Shown here: piece by piece, positions 1-11,814 of the stretch
Position numbering within the stretch: the stretch's first letter is position 1
Layout: the number at the start of each line of letters is the position of its first letter
Translations under genes and position numbers: made by a program
Source of the DNA: Bradyrhizobium guangzhouense
GTDB taxonomy: Bacteria > Pseudomonadota > Alphaproteobacteria > Rhizobiales > Xanthobacteraceae
DNA: 64,000 bases
Direction of reading: 5' to 3'
NCBI RefSeq assembly: GCF_004114955.1
Contig: NZ_CP030054.1
Span: forward strand, 372,001 to 436,000
The notes under the pieces: model-generated
What the model was told of the DNA's origin: nothing
What the model saw: the letters and a program-made list of their open reading frames with translations, nothing else
The model's database searches: none

Positions 1-298
1 CGGAGCTATGCGACCGACGGATCGGCCAATCGTGAAAGCGAAAAGAGGCCGGCGGCGTCCCGACCCGCTCATCCGGGCAACGCTAGATTTGCGAAAATGG
101 TTTGAAGCCGAGCCTTGGCGGACTGGTAGCGAACTGCTCTCCCGGTTGCAGGCGGAATATCCTGGAGCCTATCCGAACAAGCTTCTTCGAACGCTTCAGC
201 GTAGGCTTAAATCCTGGCGCAGCGAGCAAGCGAACGCGTTGTTGTTCGTTCCTACGGAGGAAACGCTGCTGGGGCATGAGGTCACAACAACCCAATGA
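1..298 (+). pseudogene. C-terminal remnant of an integrase-type (rve) transposase
   Basis: The reading frame is open at the window edge and ends at 298. It is rich in Arg and Lys, with a helical pattern of paired Leu/Trp and a closing LQRRLKSWR motif. This type of region lies behind the catalytic core in large integrase-like transposases related to IS21. The same organisation, with a related LLRSLRRK motif, is seen on the minus strand at 43,522-44,274. Both are followed by the same 15-bp terminal motif (here at 427-441), which argues that they belong to one element family. The catalytic core lies outside the window or is lost. Family assignment is moderate; that it is transposase debris is fairly sure. 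Confidence 0.5.
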
Positions 299-426
299 TG
301 TGGCAGACGCCAGCGGAGGAGGCCGGGCGCTCCGAAACCCCGGCCATCTCCGCACCCGGCCTCCTCCTCAACCCAAGCCGGGAGCAAAATAAATGAGGCA
401 ACCGATCGCACTCGGGAGCATCGATA

Positions 427-441
427 GGTGAGGCAATACGG
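427..441 (+). repeat. Terminal motif GGTGAGGCAATACGG of the rve-type transposon
   Basis: GGTGAGGCAATACGG occurs here and, inverted, at 43,499-43,513. Both sit just past the 3' end of a related transposase remnant. A second partial copy (ATGAGGCAACCG) lies about 30 bp upstream, as in elements with multiple terminal repeats. I read it as the right end of that transposon. Confidence 0.45.
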
Positions 442-454
442 AGTCTCACCCTGA

Positions 455-642
455 TCGCCGCCGCGCACCCCGTCTATTCCCGGTGCGCCGTCGTTTTCTT
501 TCGCCATCTCATACGCTGCGCGCAGGGTCTCCATCTTGCACACGTGGACGTATAGACCCCAGAAACGCCAGGACGGTTCAGCCTTCGCCTTGACGTATAG
601 TCTCCGCCTCAGGTCTTGCAAATCGATGGACGCCTTTATCAT
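455..642 (-). pseudogene. ltrA: Group II intron reverse transcriptase/maturase, N-terminal fragment
   Basis: From the ATG at 642 the frame gives a typical intron RT start: LQDLRRRLYVKAKAEPSWRF, then an AYEMAKENDGAPGIDGV motif, which is the conserved beginning of the RT fingers. After GIDGV the similarity stops and the frame runs into unrelated DNA that includes the 427-441 transposon end. The YADD active site and the maturase domain are absent, so it cannot be functional. Full-length relatives have about 420-500 residues. A different intron's 3' end lies at 21,111-21,397. Confidence 0.75.
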
Positions 643-1145
643 CTCGTCCTTGCCTTCCTTACGTTAGAGACATCACAAATGGCAGGGACCCTTTGCTCCA
701 CGGGAGTTACTCCGCTTCATCGCTACTCCAGTCCCGGCCGCCACCTTCTCATCTTCGGTCGATTTCCCGGGATCTCCGGTTATACGACCTACCTTCTTCC
801 GGCGATTTCTCTCCGGGATGAAGGCTTCTCCAGTTGCTCGGCATGTCCTTGTCACCGTGCTGTCGCTTTCACCCCGCCGAAATGACCCGTCGTGTCAGTT
901 AGCATTCGATGGATCATGCTGCCTTCGCCCCTAAACTGCAGGCTCGACTTTCGGTTTTCAGCATTTTCGAGGCCACAACGCGTTCTCTTTTGATACGGCC
1001 CGATGACTCGTGGTCTCCCCAAGGGAGTTTTGTCGATAGGCTTCAAAGGTTCTATTTCTATCTCCTCTGCTACCCACACTACGGGGAGCTAACTTTTTCC
1101 CCGGCAGGACTTACTCCTGCTGAACATGCCAGCCTTCGCTGGACG
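455..1145 (-). mobile_element. 5' remnant of a group II intron
   Basis: A structured, poorly coding stretch of about 500 bp on the minus strand lies directly upstream of the N-terminus of an intron-encoded reverse transcriptase (start near 642). That is where ribozyme domains I-III of a bacterial group II intron lie. The maturase part breaks off after about 60 codons, so domains IV-VI are missing. The 5' border near 1145 is inferred from where IS66 tnpC similarity begins; I could not fix it to the base. Confidence 0.5.
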
Positions 1146-1159
1146 CACAGTTCGGCATG

Positions 1160-2081
1160 CATATCCCGCTCAACCAAGTGCGAGAGGATCGACCTGCCAT
1201 TGTCGACGCTCGCTGACCAGGTCGGCCACGGAACCTTCGCCATCATGCCGCTCTTCCAGCTGATCGAGCGTCATGTACTCGCAGTCGAGCGCCTTCATGG
1301 CGACGACACCACCATCCGCGTCCTGGCGAAGGGCAAGTGCACGACCCGCCGGAGCTGGAGTTATGGGCGGGATGACCGGCCCTTCGGTGGGCCGGCGCCG
1401 CCGGCTGCGGTCTATTACGCCTCACCCGACCGGCGAGGCCAGCATCCCCAGAGGCATCTGGCCGCCTTCGCCGGCATCCTGCAAGCCGATTGCTATAGCG
1501 GCTTCGAGCCGTTGTTCGACCCGCAAAGGAAAGCGATGCCGATCACGCCGGCATTCTGCTTCGCGCATGCGCGGCGGGGCTTCTTCGAGTTGGCCGATAT
1601 CGAGAAGAACGCCAGGGTAGGCAGCAAGGGTAAACCAGCTCCCCGATCGCGCTAAGCCGCTGCTCGACGACATGCACGCCTGGCTGCTGCGCGAGCGAGA
1701 AACCCTCTCGCGCTCCTCCGAGGTCCTGAAGCCCACGAATTACATGCCAGGCGCTGAGCCGACTTTGCCCGCTTCCTCGACGATGGCAGGATCTGCCTCA
1801 GCAACAACGCCGCCAAAAGAGCGTTGCGCGGCATCGCCTTGGGAAGGCGCAATTGGACCTTCGCCGGCAGCCTGCGCGGCGCCGAACGCGCCGCCATCAT
1901 GCTGACGATGATCACCACCTGTCGTCTTAACGATGTCGATCCCAAAGCCCGGCTCTCCGACGTCCTCGCCCGGATCGCCGATCTTCCCGCTTCGCGTCTG
2001 CGCGAACTGCTGCCTGGGAATGGAAGCTCCCGCGCCAAGCCGACTAACTGTAACCGGCATGAGCTCCCACGACCGCAGTGA
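1160..2081 (+). pseudogene. tnpC: IS66 transposase TnpC remnant
   Basis: The frame opens in the middle of TnpC (LPLSTLADQVG) and continues through the conserved DDTTIRVLAKGKC and AHARRGFFELADIE blocks of the IS66 DDE transposase. A deletion and frameshift at about 1640-1660 removes around 50 codons. The remaining C-terminal part (RGIALGRRNWTFAGS to the end) is split over two frames. A better-preserved C-terminal copy of the same protein is at 21,398-22,256. N-terminal zinc-finger and leucine-zipper regions are missing. It is non-functional debris. Confidence 0.8.
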
Positions 2082-2705
2082 TCAGTGAGCGCGGGCGTAG
2101 CGGATCGGCATCCAGTATTGCCGCAAGGCTTCGACCGCCGCGGGAATATCGGCGTGGGCGTTACGCAGAAATTTCTTGGTCTCGCGGCCGCTTCGTGGTG
2201 GTCCAAGCAGCGGTCGGCCCTGATCGTCGCGACAGTGCAGCAGGATAGGTAGAAGTAGGCCGTGATTGACGTTGCCGGTGTCCAGCAACGGTGCCCACGC
2301 CAATAGCTTGAGCCGCATCGCGGCGTAGAAGCCTTGGCACCATGGTCGCGGATCCACGTCTCCACTGGGTTTACGCCGGTGCATCGGCGCGAACCTGTCG
2401 GGTGCGGTCGAGAGGGTGTTGCTGATGTCGTTGTGACGCAGGGCGACAGCCGATATGGCTGCAAACTCCGGGGTGCCGCTGTGGTTGAAGGCATCGGCAT
2501 CGATGGCGAGCAGCGGGCAGATCCAGTCGAGTGGGCTCATCGACACCGGTCCGGCCACGATTGCGGCGACGTAGCCGTCGAGCATGGGGAGATTGGTGGC
2601 GGCAGGTTGCTGATCGACCCGAGCCTGCAGCCATCGCTCGAGCTCCTCAAGTGGCATCTCGGCTGCGGCCATTGACGACGCTGCTTTATGACGACGCGGG
2701 CTCAT
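2082..2705 (-). CDS. UPF0149/YecA-like protein carried by an IS66 element
   Basis: The 207-aa product has the helical YgfB/YecA-type layout: an N-terminal leader followed by LDGYVAAIVAGP and SPLDWICPLLA, which is a typical UPF0149 signature. The gene overlaps the end of the upstream tnpC by 4 bp (2702-2705), so it is translationally coupled as a passenger of this IS66 element. Passenger genes of this kind are known in rhizobial IS66 elements but have no assigned role in transposition. The frame is uninterrupted. Functional meaning is unknown; the family call is fairly confident. Confidence 0.65.
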   Translation of the reverse strand: MSPRRHKAASSMAAAEMPLEELERWLQARVDQQPAATNLPMLDGYVAAIVAGPVSMSPLDWICPLLAIDADAFNHSGTPEFAAISAVALRHNDISNTLSTAPDRFAPMHRRKPSGDVDPRPWCQGFYAAMRLKLLAWAPLLDTGNVNHGLLLPILLHCRDDQGRPLLGPPRSGRETKKFLRNAHADIPAAVEALRQYWMPIRYARAH

Positions 2706-4259
2706 GCCGCGGCCTGTGCGGTGCGCTGGCGCGCCGCCTTCCAGTGCCAGGCGAGCAGTTCGTGCAGTTGATGGCTCTTGGTTCCACCGGAGACGATGCG
2801 CTCCAGCACGTCGGTCAGATAGGCTTGCGGATCGAGCTCATGGAGCTTTGCGGTGTTCACGAGCGACGCGAGGATGGCCCAGCTCTCGGCACCACCTTCG
2901 CTACCGCTGAACAAGGCGTTGCGTCTTCCCATGGCAATCGGGCGCATGGAACGCTCGACCGTGTTGGAATCGACCTCGACGCGGCCGTCGCTGAGAAACA
3001 GCGTCAGTCCGTCCCAGTGATTGAGCGCATAGTTGATCGCCTCTGTCAGCTTCGATTGGGAAAACAGCTGACCTACCATCTCAATCAGTCGCGCATTGAG
3101 CGCCACCATCAACGGGGCGCTCCTGGTGCGGCGGGCGGCCAGCCGCTGCTCCGCACTGCTGCCGCGGATCTCTGCCTCGATCGCATAGACCGCCTGCAGC
3201 CGTTCAATCACGTCGCGCGCGAATGGCGACTGCGTGGACTTGTACACCTCGACGAATTTGCGTCGAGCATGGGCGAGACAAAAGGCGAGCTGGATCGCGC
3301 CGCCATGACGGCGGGCCAGCGCCTTGTAGGCGGCATAACCGTCCACCTGCAGAACGCCGCAAAAGCCCATCAACTGTCCGGCGATCTCCTCGGTGCCGCG
3401 GCCGTCGGCGAATACGTAGGTAACCGCCGGCGGCGAGGGGCCACCCCATGGCCGGTCATCCATAGCATGCGCCCAGAACTGGCAGATGCGGGGACGATGT
3501 CGTCCTGGATCAAGCACCGGCATCGGCGTCTCGTCGCAGAACACGCGCGGCGCAGCCTGAATGATCCGCAGCTGCAGCTCATAAAGGCTCCTGAGCCACA
3601 AGGCGGTACGTTTGACCCAACCGCGAGTGTCGCGCGGTCAAGATGGATGCCGTGGCCGGCCAGGATCTGAACTTGCCGGTACAGCGGCAAATACCGGGCG
3701 AACTTCGAGACCACCACATGGCTCACGAGGGCCGTCGACGCCATGCCGCCCTCAATCAGGCGCGGCAGCACTTTGGCTTGGACCACGCCATCGGTGCAGC
3801 CGCGGCAGCCGTATTTGGGACGGATCGTGCGCAGCACGCGCAGGAGCGCCGGGATCACTCCAACACCTCGCTGACGTCCTCGCCGATCTTGTGAAGCTGG
3901 CCCTGGCAGCACGGGCAGGCCGTCACCTCCGGCTCCAGGACCTGCTCACAGCGCGGCAGATGCTTGGGCAACGCGCCGATGTTGCGGCGCGCCTTCTTAC
4001 GTAGCTTATCGGACGGCTTCACCGCAGGTGCATCGTCGTTGGCAGCTGCCGGCGGCGTGACACTGGTCTCAAGATCGTCAAGCTCAAGCTCAAGCTGCTC
4101 GGCCACGAGCGTGGCAAGCCGTTCCGAGCGCTTCCCGAAGATCATCTCCTTGAGCGTCTGCATCGCAACACGCAGCTTCTCGTTCTCGGCGTCGAGCGCG
4201 AGCACCATCTCTGTTAGAGCGGCGGGATCAGTCGAGAGGACGTCCGGGCGAATCGCCAT
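2702..4259 (-). pseudogene. tnpC: IS66 transposase TnpC, two frameshifts
   Basis: Start chosen at 4259 (MAIRPDVLSTDP), 50 bp after tnpB. The N-terminus shows the coiled-coil LDAENEKLRVAMQTL, the FGKRSERL motif and a CPCCQGQL zinc knuckle. A frameshift near 3858 (after EDVSEVLE) and a second, apparently 1-bp, loss near 3620 (in DRATLA) split the gene into three frames. The last frame (from about 3620 to 2702) is intact and contains DETPMPVLDPG, QVDGYAAYKAL, AHARRKFVEV and NTVERSMRPIAMGRRNALF, the DDE core of IS66. The element order tnpA-tnpB-tnpC-passenger is preserved; only tnpC is clearly dead. Confidence 0.85.
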
Positions 4260-4309
4260 AAATGGACCATACATCCGCGCGGCGCAGGCTCCAGCGAAAT
4301 CCTCTCCTC

Positions 4310-4663
4310 TCAGCCGACAACGGCCGGCTGCTTCACCGGCTTGGGCGAGACGCGCGTCCACTCGAGTCCGTCGAGCAGCATCGCGAGCTGTGTCGCAGTC
4401 AGATGCACCACGCCTTCGCGGATCGGCGGCCAGGTGAAGTGCCCCTGGTGCAACCACTTCGTCATCAGCACCATGCCGCTGCCGTCCCACGCCAGAAGCT
4501 TCACTCTGTCCGTGCGTTTGCTGCGGAACACGAAGACGTCCCCACAACACGGATTCGCACGCAGCGCTTCGCTCACCAGTGCCGACAGCGTATGCACCGA
4601 CTTGCGGAAATCGACCGGCTGTGTCGCCAGCACCACCTTGAGGTCAGAGCGTAGCGCAATCAC
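4310..4663 (-). CDS. tnpB: IS66 accessory protein TnpB
   Basis: The 117-aa product has the usual TnpB length and blocks: an ATQPVDFRK start region, DVFVFRSKRTDRVKLLAWDG in the middle and a HFTWPP motif near the end. TnpB is required with TnpA and TnpC for IS66 transposition, but its biochemical role is not known. The start overlaps the tnpA stop (4660-4663), indicating translational coupling. The frame is intact. Confidence 0.88.
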   Translation of the reverse strand: MIALRSDLKVVLATQPVDFRKSVHTLSALVSEALRANPCCGDVFVFRSKRTDRVKLLAWDGSGMVLMTKWLHQGHFTWPPIREGVVHLTATQLAMLLDGLEWTRVSPKPVKQPAVVG

Positions 4664-5091
4664 CGGATACCCCGAAGCGCCGCCAGCACGGTCGACAGCG
4701 TCGCCAGCTCAACGTCCGGCTCGACCCGGATGCGCGCCCCGTTCACCTCGATCTCGACAACTCCGCAAACCTTGGCCGGCGGCGCGGCGATCTCCAAAGG
4801 CCTCGTCTGTAGCCCGGAAATACGTTCATGCTCGCCCGCTGTCCCGCGATCGATCCCCGGACCAATTTGGATTGGCACGAAGTTCGGTGCCTTGCCCCCC
4901 ACCGCCGCCGCAACTTGGCGGCGCCACACCGTAAGCAGCCCGCGCGAAACGCCATTGCGCCGCGCAACCTCGGAGATGTTCGCACCCTCCTCAAAGCTCT
5001 CCGCCACGATCCGGGCCTTCTCCTCGCTCGTCCACCGACGCCGTCGGCGCTCCCCGGTGATCACTGAGCGTGCTGCCGGTTTGATGGACAC
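4660..5091 (-). CDS. tnpA: IS66 accessory protein TnpA
   Basis: The 143-aa protein carries an N-terminal helix-turn-helix (WTSEEKARIVAESFEEGANI then SEVARRNGVSRGLLTVWRRQ) and the short beta-rich C-terminus IEVNGARIRVEPDVELATL typical of IS66 OrfA. It is the first gene of the tnpA-tnpB-tnpC unit read leftward. The frame is intact, although the downstream transposase is broken. Confidence 0.88.
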   Translation of the reverse strand: MSIKPAARSVITGERRRRRWTSEEKARIVAESFEEGANISEVARRNGVSRGLLTVWRRQVAAAVGGKAPNFVPIQIGPGIDRGTAGEHERISGLQTRPLEIAAPPAKVCGVVEIEVNGARIRVEPDVELATLSTVLAALRGIR

Positions 5092-5095
5092 CCCG

Positions 5096-5178
5096 TTAAG
5101 CTAATCCCACCTTGCGCTCCATCTCGACCGAGCTGATATAGCCGATGGCCGAGTGTCCGCGGTGTTCGTTGTACAACA
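5096..5178 (-). pseudogene. IS3-family OrfB, last 27 codons
   Basis: The minus-strand frame gives NEHRGHSAIGYISSVEMERK before a stop at 5096. This is the end of an IS3 OrfB, where the NxxRxHSAIGYxSP block carries the catalytic Glu region. Compare the ending of the copy at 20,386-21,083. Nothing of OrfB is left upstream of 5178. Confidence 0.7.
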
Positions 5179-5234
5179 ACGTTTGAGAACGGCCACAGGA
5201 CCGTTCTTCGCGAGGTTCTTTATCGGCATCATCC

Positions 5235-5759
5235 ATGGTTTGGGCGCCGAGTTTGCGTTCATGGAGCCGTCGACAAGGCTTTGATGTTGTTTTTCGCTGC
5301 ACCTTGGACGGATCGCAAGGAGATCGTTGGCTGGAAGTGCCAGCAGGGATGTTCGACCGGACGGCATGCCCTGACGCCGAGCTTTTGACAGCTCAACCGT
5401 TTGTCAGCATCGATGCGCTTGCGGCGCTTTCTGCGCTTCTCGATCTGGCGTTGAAGGATCGAACGCCATCAGCTGCCCTGCTTTCTGGCGCATCCAGAGG
5501 CTCTCACGGTCAGAATCGGGGAGCGACTCATGTCACGCCAGACGGCAATGCCAGGGAGCGGATACCGACACAATCAACAACCGCGGCCGCAGCAGATGGA
5601 TCTGTTCGGGAGCGGCCTGTCGAGCGGCGCCACCGGTGCGCCCACATGGTCGGAGCTTCCGGCGGAAGCGCAGGCGGCCCTTACGAGTCTGATGACGCAG
5701 TTGATCCTCGACCATGCCGCGACGACAGCGACGCCGCGCGCGAAGGAGGTCGGTCATGA
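5235..5759 (+). CDS. Hypothetical protein upstream of a serine recombinase
   Basis: The first 95 or so residues look coding: DGSQGDRWLEVPAGMFDRT and AQPFVSIDALAALSALLDLA are well-formed blocks. I recall similar short proteins placed just before large serine recombinases in rhizobia, but cannot name the family with certainty. The distal half is Ser/Arg-rich and overlaps the better small ORF at 5530-5766, so the true 3' end may be earlier or lost. The start is uncertain. Confidence 0.4.
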   Translation: MVWAPSLRSWSRRQGFDVVFRCTLDGSQGDRWLEVPAGMFDRTACPDAELLTAQPFVSIDALAALSALLDLALKDRTPSAALLSGASRGSHGQNRGATHVTPDGNARERIPTQSTTAAAADGSVRERPVERRHRCAHMVGASGGSAGGPYESDDAVDPRPCRDDSDAAREGGRS

Positions 5760-5766
5760 TCTCTGA
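5530..5766 (+). CDS. Small protein coupled to the serine recombinase
   Basis: The 78-aa ORF has a Gln-rich PQQMDLFGSG segment and a helical LPAEAQAALTSLMTQLILDH segment. It overlaps the recombinase start (5756) by 11 bp, an arrangement that suggests translational coupling. I do not recognise a characterised function. Its composition and the conserved-looking arrangement make it more likely real than a shadow ORF. Confidence 0.5.
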   Translation: MSRQTAMPGSGYRHNQQPRPQQMDLFGSGLSSGATGAPTWSELPAEAQAALTSLMTQLILDHAATTATPRAKEVGHDL

Positions 5767-8181
5767 CAAGGTCAGGCCTCATCATCTGGAGAAGGGGATA
5801 CTTTACGTGCGTCAATCCTCAGCACATCAGGTGCTACACAATCGCGAGAGCGGCGCGTTGCAATACGCCATGCGGGACCGACTGACGGCACTCGGATGGT
5901 CAGAGGTTGAAGTGATCGATGATGATCTCGGTCGCTCAGCCGCCGGCGGCGTACAACGCGCCGGCTTCGAGCGGATGGTAGCGGAGGTTTGCCTCGGTAA
6001 AGTTGGTGCGGTTTGCGCCCGCGAAGTCTCGCGCTTCGCTCGCAACAGACGGGATTGGCAGCAACTCATCGAGATGTGCCGCGTGGTCGATACCGTTCTG
6101 ATCGATCAGGAGACGATCTACGCGCCAAGGCACGGTAACGATCGCCTGTTGCTCGGGCTCAAGGGCAGCCTCAACGAGTACGAGCTGGATCTGTTGCGCC
6201 AGCGCTCGCTCTCGGCCCGCTACGAGAAGGCGCGCCGGGGCGAGTTGGTTGTGGCAGCGCCCGTCGGCTTCGTGAAGGCCGGCGACCGTTATGAGAAAGA
6301 TCCGGATCGGCGTGTCCAGGAGCGATCAAGCTGGTGTTCGACAAGGTCGAGGAACTCGGCAGCGCGCGACCGTTCTGCTGGCTCCACGAGTACAATCTCG
6401 ATCTGCCGGTGAAGCGGACCAACGGCGCAACGGCCTGGCGGCGACCGAGCTACTCCGCCATCCACCGGATCATTGAGAACCCGGTCTACGGCGGCGCCTA
6501 TGCCTATGGTAAGACGGCTGTCGCGGCGGGATACAGCGCCGTGGGTGTGAGCGTGAAGATCCGCCGCAGGCGCGGAGCGAATGGCTGGCGCTGAAGCCCA
6601 ACACCCACGACGGGTATGTGAGCTGGGAGAGGTTCGAGGCGATCCGCACCATGGTCAGCAGCAACGCTCCCACCGGTCGGCATCACGGCGCGCCCAAGCA
6701 TGGTGACGCGCTGCTGGCCGGTCTGATCCGGTGCAAGCGCTGCGGTCGCAAGCTCACACTCCGGTACTCCGGCATGAACCACCATATCCCGCGCTATAGC
6801 TGTAGCCGCGCCTGGATGGACAATGGCGGCCCTCACTGCATCGGCTTCGGCGGACTGCCCGTCGATGATGCAATCGAGGAAGCACTGCTTGGCGTCATCG
6901 GTCCGGGCGCTATCGCCGCCGCAACCGCTGCCGCCAAGGAAGCCAGGGGAACGGCGCGATCAGGTGCGCGATGCTCTCAGTCGCGATCTCGAAGCGGCGC
7001 GCTATGCCGCCGACCAGGCTTTTCCGGCAATACGATGCCGCTGACCCCGCGAGCCGGCTGGTGGCGGGCGAGCTTGGAGCGCGCTGGAACAGGACGCTCG
7101 CTCACGCAGCGGAGGTCGAGGGCAAAATCGCCACGCATAATGCGGCGATGCCTGCCCCCATTGCTGATCCAGCCTCGCTCGGCGTTCTGGCCTCGAACCT
7201 CAGAACGGTCTGGGATGCGCCGACGACGGATGCTCGCCTCAAGAAGCGCATTGTGCGCACCCTCATCCATGAGGTCGTAGCCGATATCGATGATGCGGCC
7301 TCCGAGATCGTCCTCGTCGTCCACTGGGTTGGCGGCGTTCACAGCGAGATACGCCTGCCCAAGCGTGAGCAAGCGCGCTATGAGGCCACTCGGGCTCGTC
7401 GGCGATATGAGGCTGTCGATCCCGACAATCGCCTGGTCGCCGGCGAGCTGGAGCGACGTTGGAATGAACGTCTGCTGGCCGTCCGCGCGCTCGAGGAAGA
7501 GCGCGGTGCACTGTTGGCCAAGCCGGAGAGTCCTCTGAGCGAGGCGGATCGCGAGCGGCTGCTTGCGCTTGGCTCCGATTTGGAGCGGGCCTGGAACAGT
7601 CCTGGGGCGACGCCTGCCACGCGCAAGGGGATCATCCGAACCTTAATCCACGAAATCGTTGTATGCGTCGGCGATGCGGCAATTGAGCTTGTGATCCACT
7701 GGCAGGGCGGCGATCACACAGCGCTAGAGACCAGAAAGAACCGCACGGGCCAACACCGCTGGAGCACATCCGCAGATGTCATCGATCTCCTGCGTGTTCT
7801 GGCACGCCAGATGCCCGACGGCACGATCGCGGCGGTCCTCGACCGAGCGGCAAGTCGACGGGGCACGGTAACAGCTGGACCCGCGCCCGCGTTCGTCACT
7901 TGCGCAACCAGCAAGCTATCGCACCCTACCGGGAAGGCGAACGCATGGAGAGAGGAGAAATTACTCTGGATGAAGCCGCCGCTGCGTTGACGGTCAGCCC
8001 ATCGACGGTTCGCCGTCTGATCGCGGAGCGAAGCTTGCCCGCGCACCAGCTGTGCAAGGGCGCACCCTGGGTGATCAAGGCGCCTGATCTGGAGCACCCC
8101 GAGGTCAGGAACGCCGCGCAGGCGCGGCGCTTCCGGCGCCCGTCGTCTGGCGATCTCCGCCAAAGAGAGCTTGAACTATAA
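5756..8181 (+). pseudogene. Large serine recombinase, frameshifted, with a doubled C-terminal region
   Basis: The ATG at 5756 opens a resolvase domain: ILYVRQSSAHQVL with the nucleophilic Ser, then REVSRFARNRRDW and LLLGLKGSLNEYELDLLRQR. Frameshifts near 6325, 6570, 6945 and 7868 break the frame. The recombinase domain (YSAIHRIIENPVYGGAY) and zinc ribbon (CKRCGRKLTLRYSG) follow in other frames. Unusually, the coiled-coil and C-terminal block (RLVAGELGARWN to IVRTLIHEVV) is followed by a second, diverged version of itself (RLVAGELERRWN to IIRTLIHEIV) in the same frame. The end (7900-8181) holds a MerR/excisionase-like helix-turn-helix, LTVSPSTVRRLIAERSLPAH. It looks like a decayed chimera of two related recombinase genes. 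Confidence 0.75.
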
Positions 8182-8204
8182 TGGCATAACGAGGTGGGCA
8201 GTAT

Positions 8205-8556
8205 GAATCGGACTCGGGCGGCCCGAACAGGAGCAAATTGGCACCCTTACCCAACCAGCTGTCACCGGCGGCGAGCGCCATCACCTGCGCCTTGGAGATC
8301 ATCGGCACGGCCTCGAAGTCGAAGCCGCCGAAGGTCTTCCCAGCAGACAGCCGCGCCTCGACGAGATGGCGCTCGGTGAGCCGGCGACCGCGTTCGGCGA
8401 TCTCGTGCTCGGCAATGGTGGCGAGGAAGCGGGCCGCTGGCCAACCTTCCTTGTCGGACTGCTCGGCAAATTGCGCCCACAGCACCTTGATGGCCGGGAG
8501 GCGGAGCTCGTTGAGCAACAGATTGAGGCGCGCGGTATCAACGGTATTGGCTACGC

Positions 8557-8560
<4 letters not shown>
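8205..8560 (-). pseudogene. istB: IS21 helper IstB, N-terminal fragment
   Basis: From the ATG at 8560 (MSVANTVDTARLNLLLNELR) the frame matches the istB copies at 45,568 and 61,684 up to the Walker A region (LLLFGPP), then diverges at about 8205. All ATPase catalytic residues beyond this point are lost. It overlaps the istA stop by 4 bp as in the intact copies. Confidence 0.85.
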
Positions 8561-10106
<1,546 letters not shown>

Positions 10107-10248
10107 TGACGAAACAGTGGATCAACATGCCGTAAGCCCTGTGCAAAAAAGCGGGCTTCCTGCCCGAACTATTTATTGGGAACGGCGTGCGCGGATCTCA
10201 TCATGGCGTGGCTGCAACAGCAGTCCACTCGCGAGAGGCCGGATACAT

Positions 10249-10440
10249 TTATGCAACTGGAAGCGCTGCATCGCGAATCCGTGCCAGATGGTCGGCTCGA
10301 GGACACGCCTGATCAATCAGACGCGGGCTTTCTGCCTCGAGTACGGTGTACCTTTGCGTCAGGGTGCCGGAATATTCAATCTCGAGTTGCCGCGCGTTTG
10401 AATGACGAAGGAAACGCGCTTGAAGATCCACTTGGTCCTC
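10249..10440 (+). pseudogene. IS110 transposase, middle fragment
   Basis: On the plus strand QLEALHR and, one frame over, MVGSRTRLINQTRAFCLEYG then VPLRQGAGIFN match the linker after the DEDD domain of IS110 transposases. A further frame change gives LNDEGNALED. It is an isolated, frameshifted piece abutting an oppositely oriented IS110 N-terminus, which suggests a local inversion. Confidence 0.5.
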
Positions 10441-10797
10441 CTCCTTCACGGCAACGAAGCGCATTGTCGGTCGCGTAGCGGCCTCAGCGATCGCCTCGGC
10501 GTCGATGATATCGTTCTTGTTTGACTTCACGTAGGGCTTCACGAATTGCACGGGGATCAGGCGCACCTTGTGACCAAGTGCCTGTATCTTCCGGGCGAGC
10601 CACTGTGGACCGACGCAGGATTCCATGCCAACTATGCTTGGTTGTGCGCGCGCAAAGAACTGAAGAAGGGTGTCCCCTCGAAAGCGAAATTTCTGAACAG
10701 GTGTGCCGTCGCAGCTCAGGCCAACGACGTGGAATAGGTTCTTGCCAATGTCGATTCCATAGACAGCCGCGGGTCGCGGCAAATTGCGATCGGCCAT
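10417..10797 (-). pseudogene. IS110 transposase, N-terminal DEDD fragment
   Basis: From the ATG at 10,797: YGIDIGKNLFHVVG (first Asp of DEDD), VGMESCVGPQWLAR (Glu) and NDIIDAEAIAEAA (paired Asp) form the RuvC-like half of an IS110/IS1111 transposase. Similarity ends at DQVDLQA (10,417), exactly where the linker would start. The C-terminal half is missing on this strand. Confidence 0.8.
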
Positions 10798-10863
10798 GAT
10801 ACTCTCCTCTTTAGTCTGCCCTTCCTATGATGAGGGAGGAGGACGGGGCGGTCCATCCCATTA

Positions 10864-11787
10864 ATGGTGACGCCCGCGGGCAAGCGGAAAGCTGTCGCGT
10901 ATCTCATGGTTGCCCACGGGATGAGCGAACGGCGGGCGTGTAAAGCCATCGGCTGCTGCCGCATGACCATCAGATATCTGACAATCCGGGCGGACGATGC
11001 CGTCCTACGGCAGCGCATGCGGGCGATCGCCCACGAACGCCGTCGTTTTTGTTTGTCGGCGCCTGCACGTGCTGCTCAACCGGGAGGGCTACCTGGTCAA
11101 ACCACAAGAAGCTGTTCCGGGGAAGAGAGGCTTGCGGTACGCCGCCGCGGCGGCCGCAAGCGGGCCGCCCTTGGGACCCGGGCGCCAATGACGGTGCCGA
11201 TGGCCCGCAACGATCGCTGGTTGCTCGACTTCGTGTCGGATCAGCTGACCTGCGGCCGCCGCTTCAGCGTCCTCACCGTGGTCGATGACTGCACCCGCGA
11301 GTGCTTGGCGCTAGTCGCCGATACCTCGCTCTCCGGCATCCGCGTGGCGCGGGAACTGGACCGGCTGATGTTCGAGCGCGGCGAGCCCAGGATGGTGGTC
11401 AGCGACAACGGCACCGAGCTCACCAGCAACGCCATCCTGACATGGGCCGATCAAAGCCCCGTCGGTTGGCATTACATCGCGCCGGGCAAGCCCATGCAGA
11501 ATGCGTTCATCGAGCGCTTCAATGGCCGGCTGCGGGACGAACTGCTCAACGAGACGCTGTTCACGTCACTGGCGCAGGCCCTCGTCGCGCTCGGATGCGG
11601 GCGGGCCCACTACAACGACGCACGACCACACTCTCAGCTCGGATGGAAAACGCCGTCCGAGTTCGCCGACACCTGCCATCCGCGACGGGATCTGGCGCTG
11701 TGCGTTATGCCGAAGGCTCTGCGCCAGCTCCCGTCGCTCCCCCAACTGGGCAAATCCAACGACCGGGGCGAACTCAGGGCTGGATAA
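10864..11787 (+). pseudogene. IS3-family (IS407-like) OrfB, frameshifted
   Basis: The frame starts [20 protein letters not shown] then [10 protein letters not shown], breaks around 11,045-11,140 (two small indels in the [13 protein letters not shown] region), and resumes through the integrase core. Visible are [20 protein letters not shown] (first catalytic Asp), [12 protein letters not shown] (second Asp) and [17 protein letters not shown] (Glu). OrfA is gone; the 5' flank is IS110 DNA. The stop at 11,787 is followed by the element's terminal repeat. A solo copy of that end lies at 12,922-12,961. Confidence 0.8.
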
Positions 11788-11814
11788 AACTTGGGGCAAG
11801 GTCAGCACGTGCGG

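Noticed and set aside
2531..3670. 379-codon plus-strand ORF opposite IS66 tnpC
   Set aside because: Antisense shadow of tnpC, with no motif of its own.
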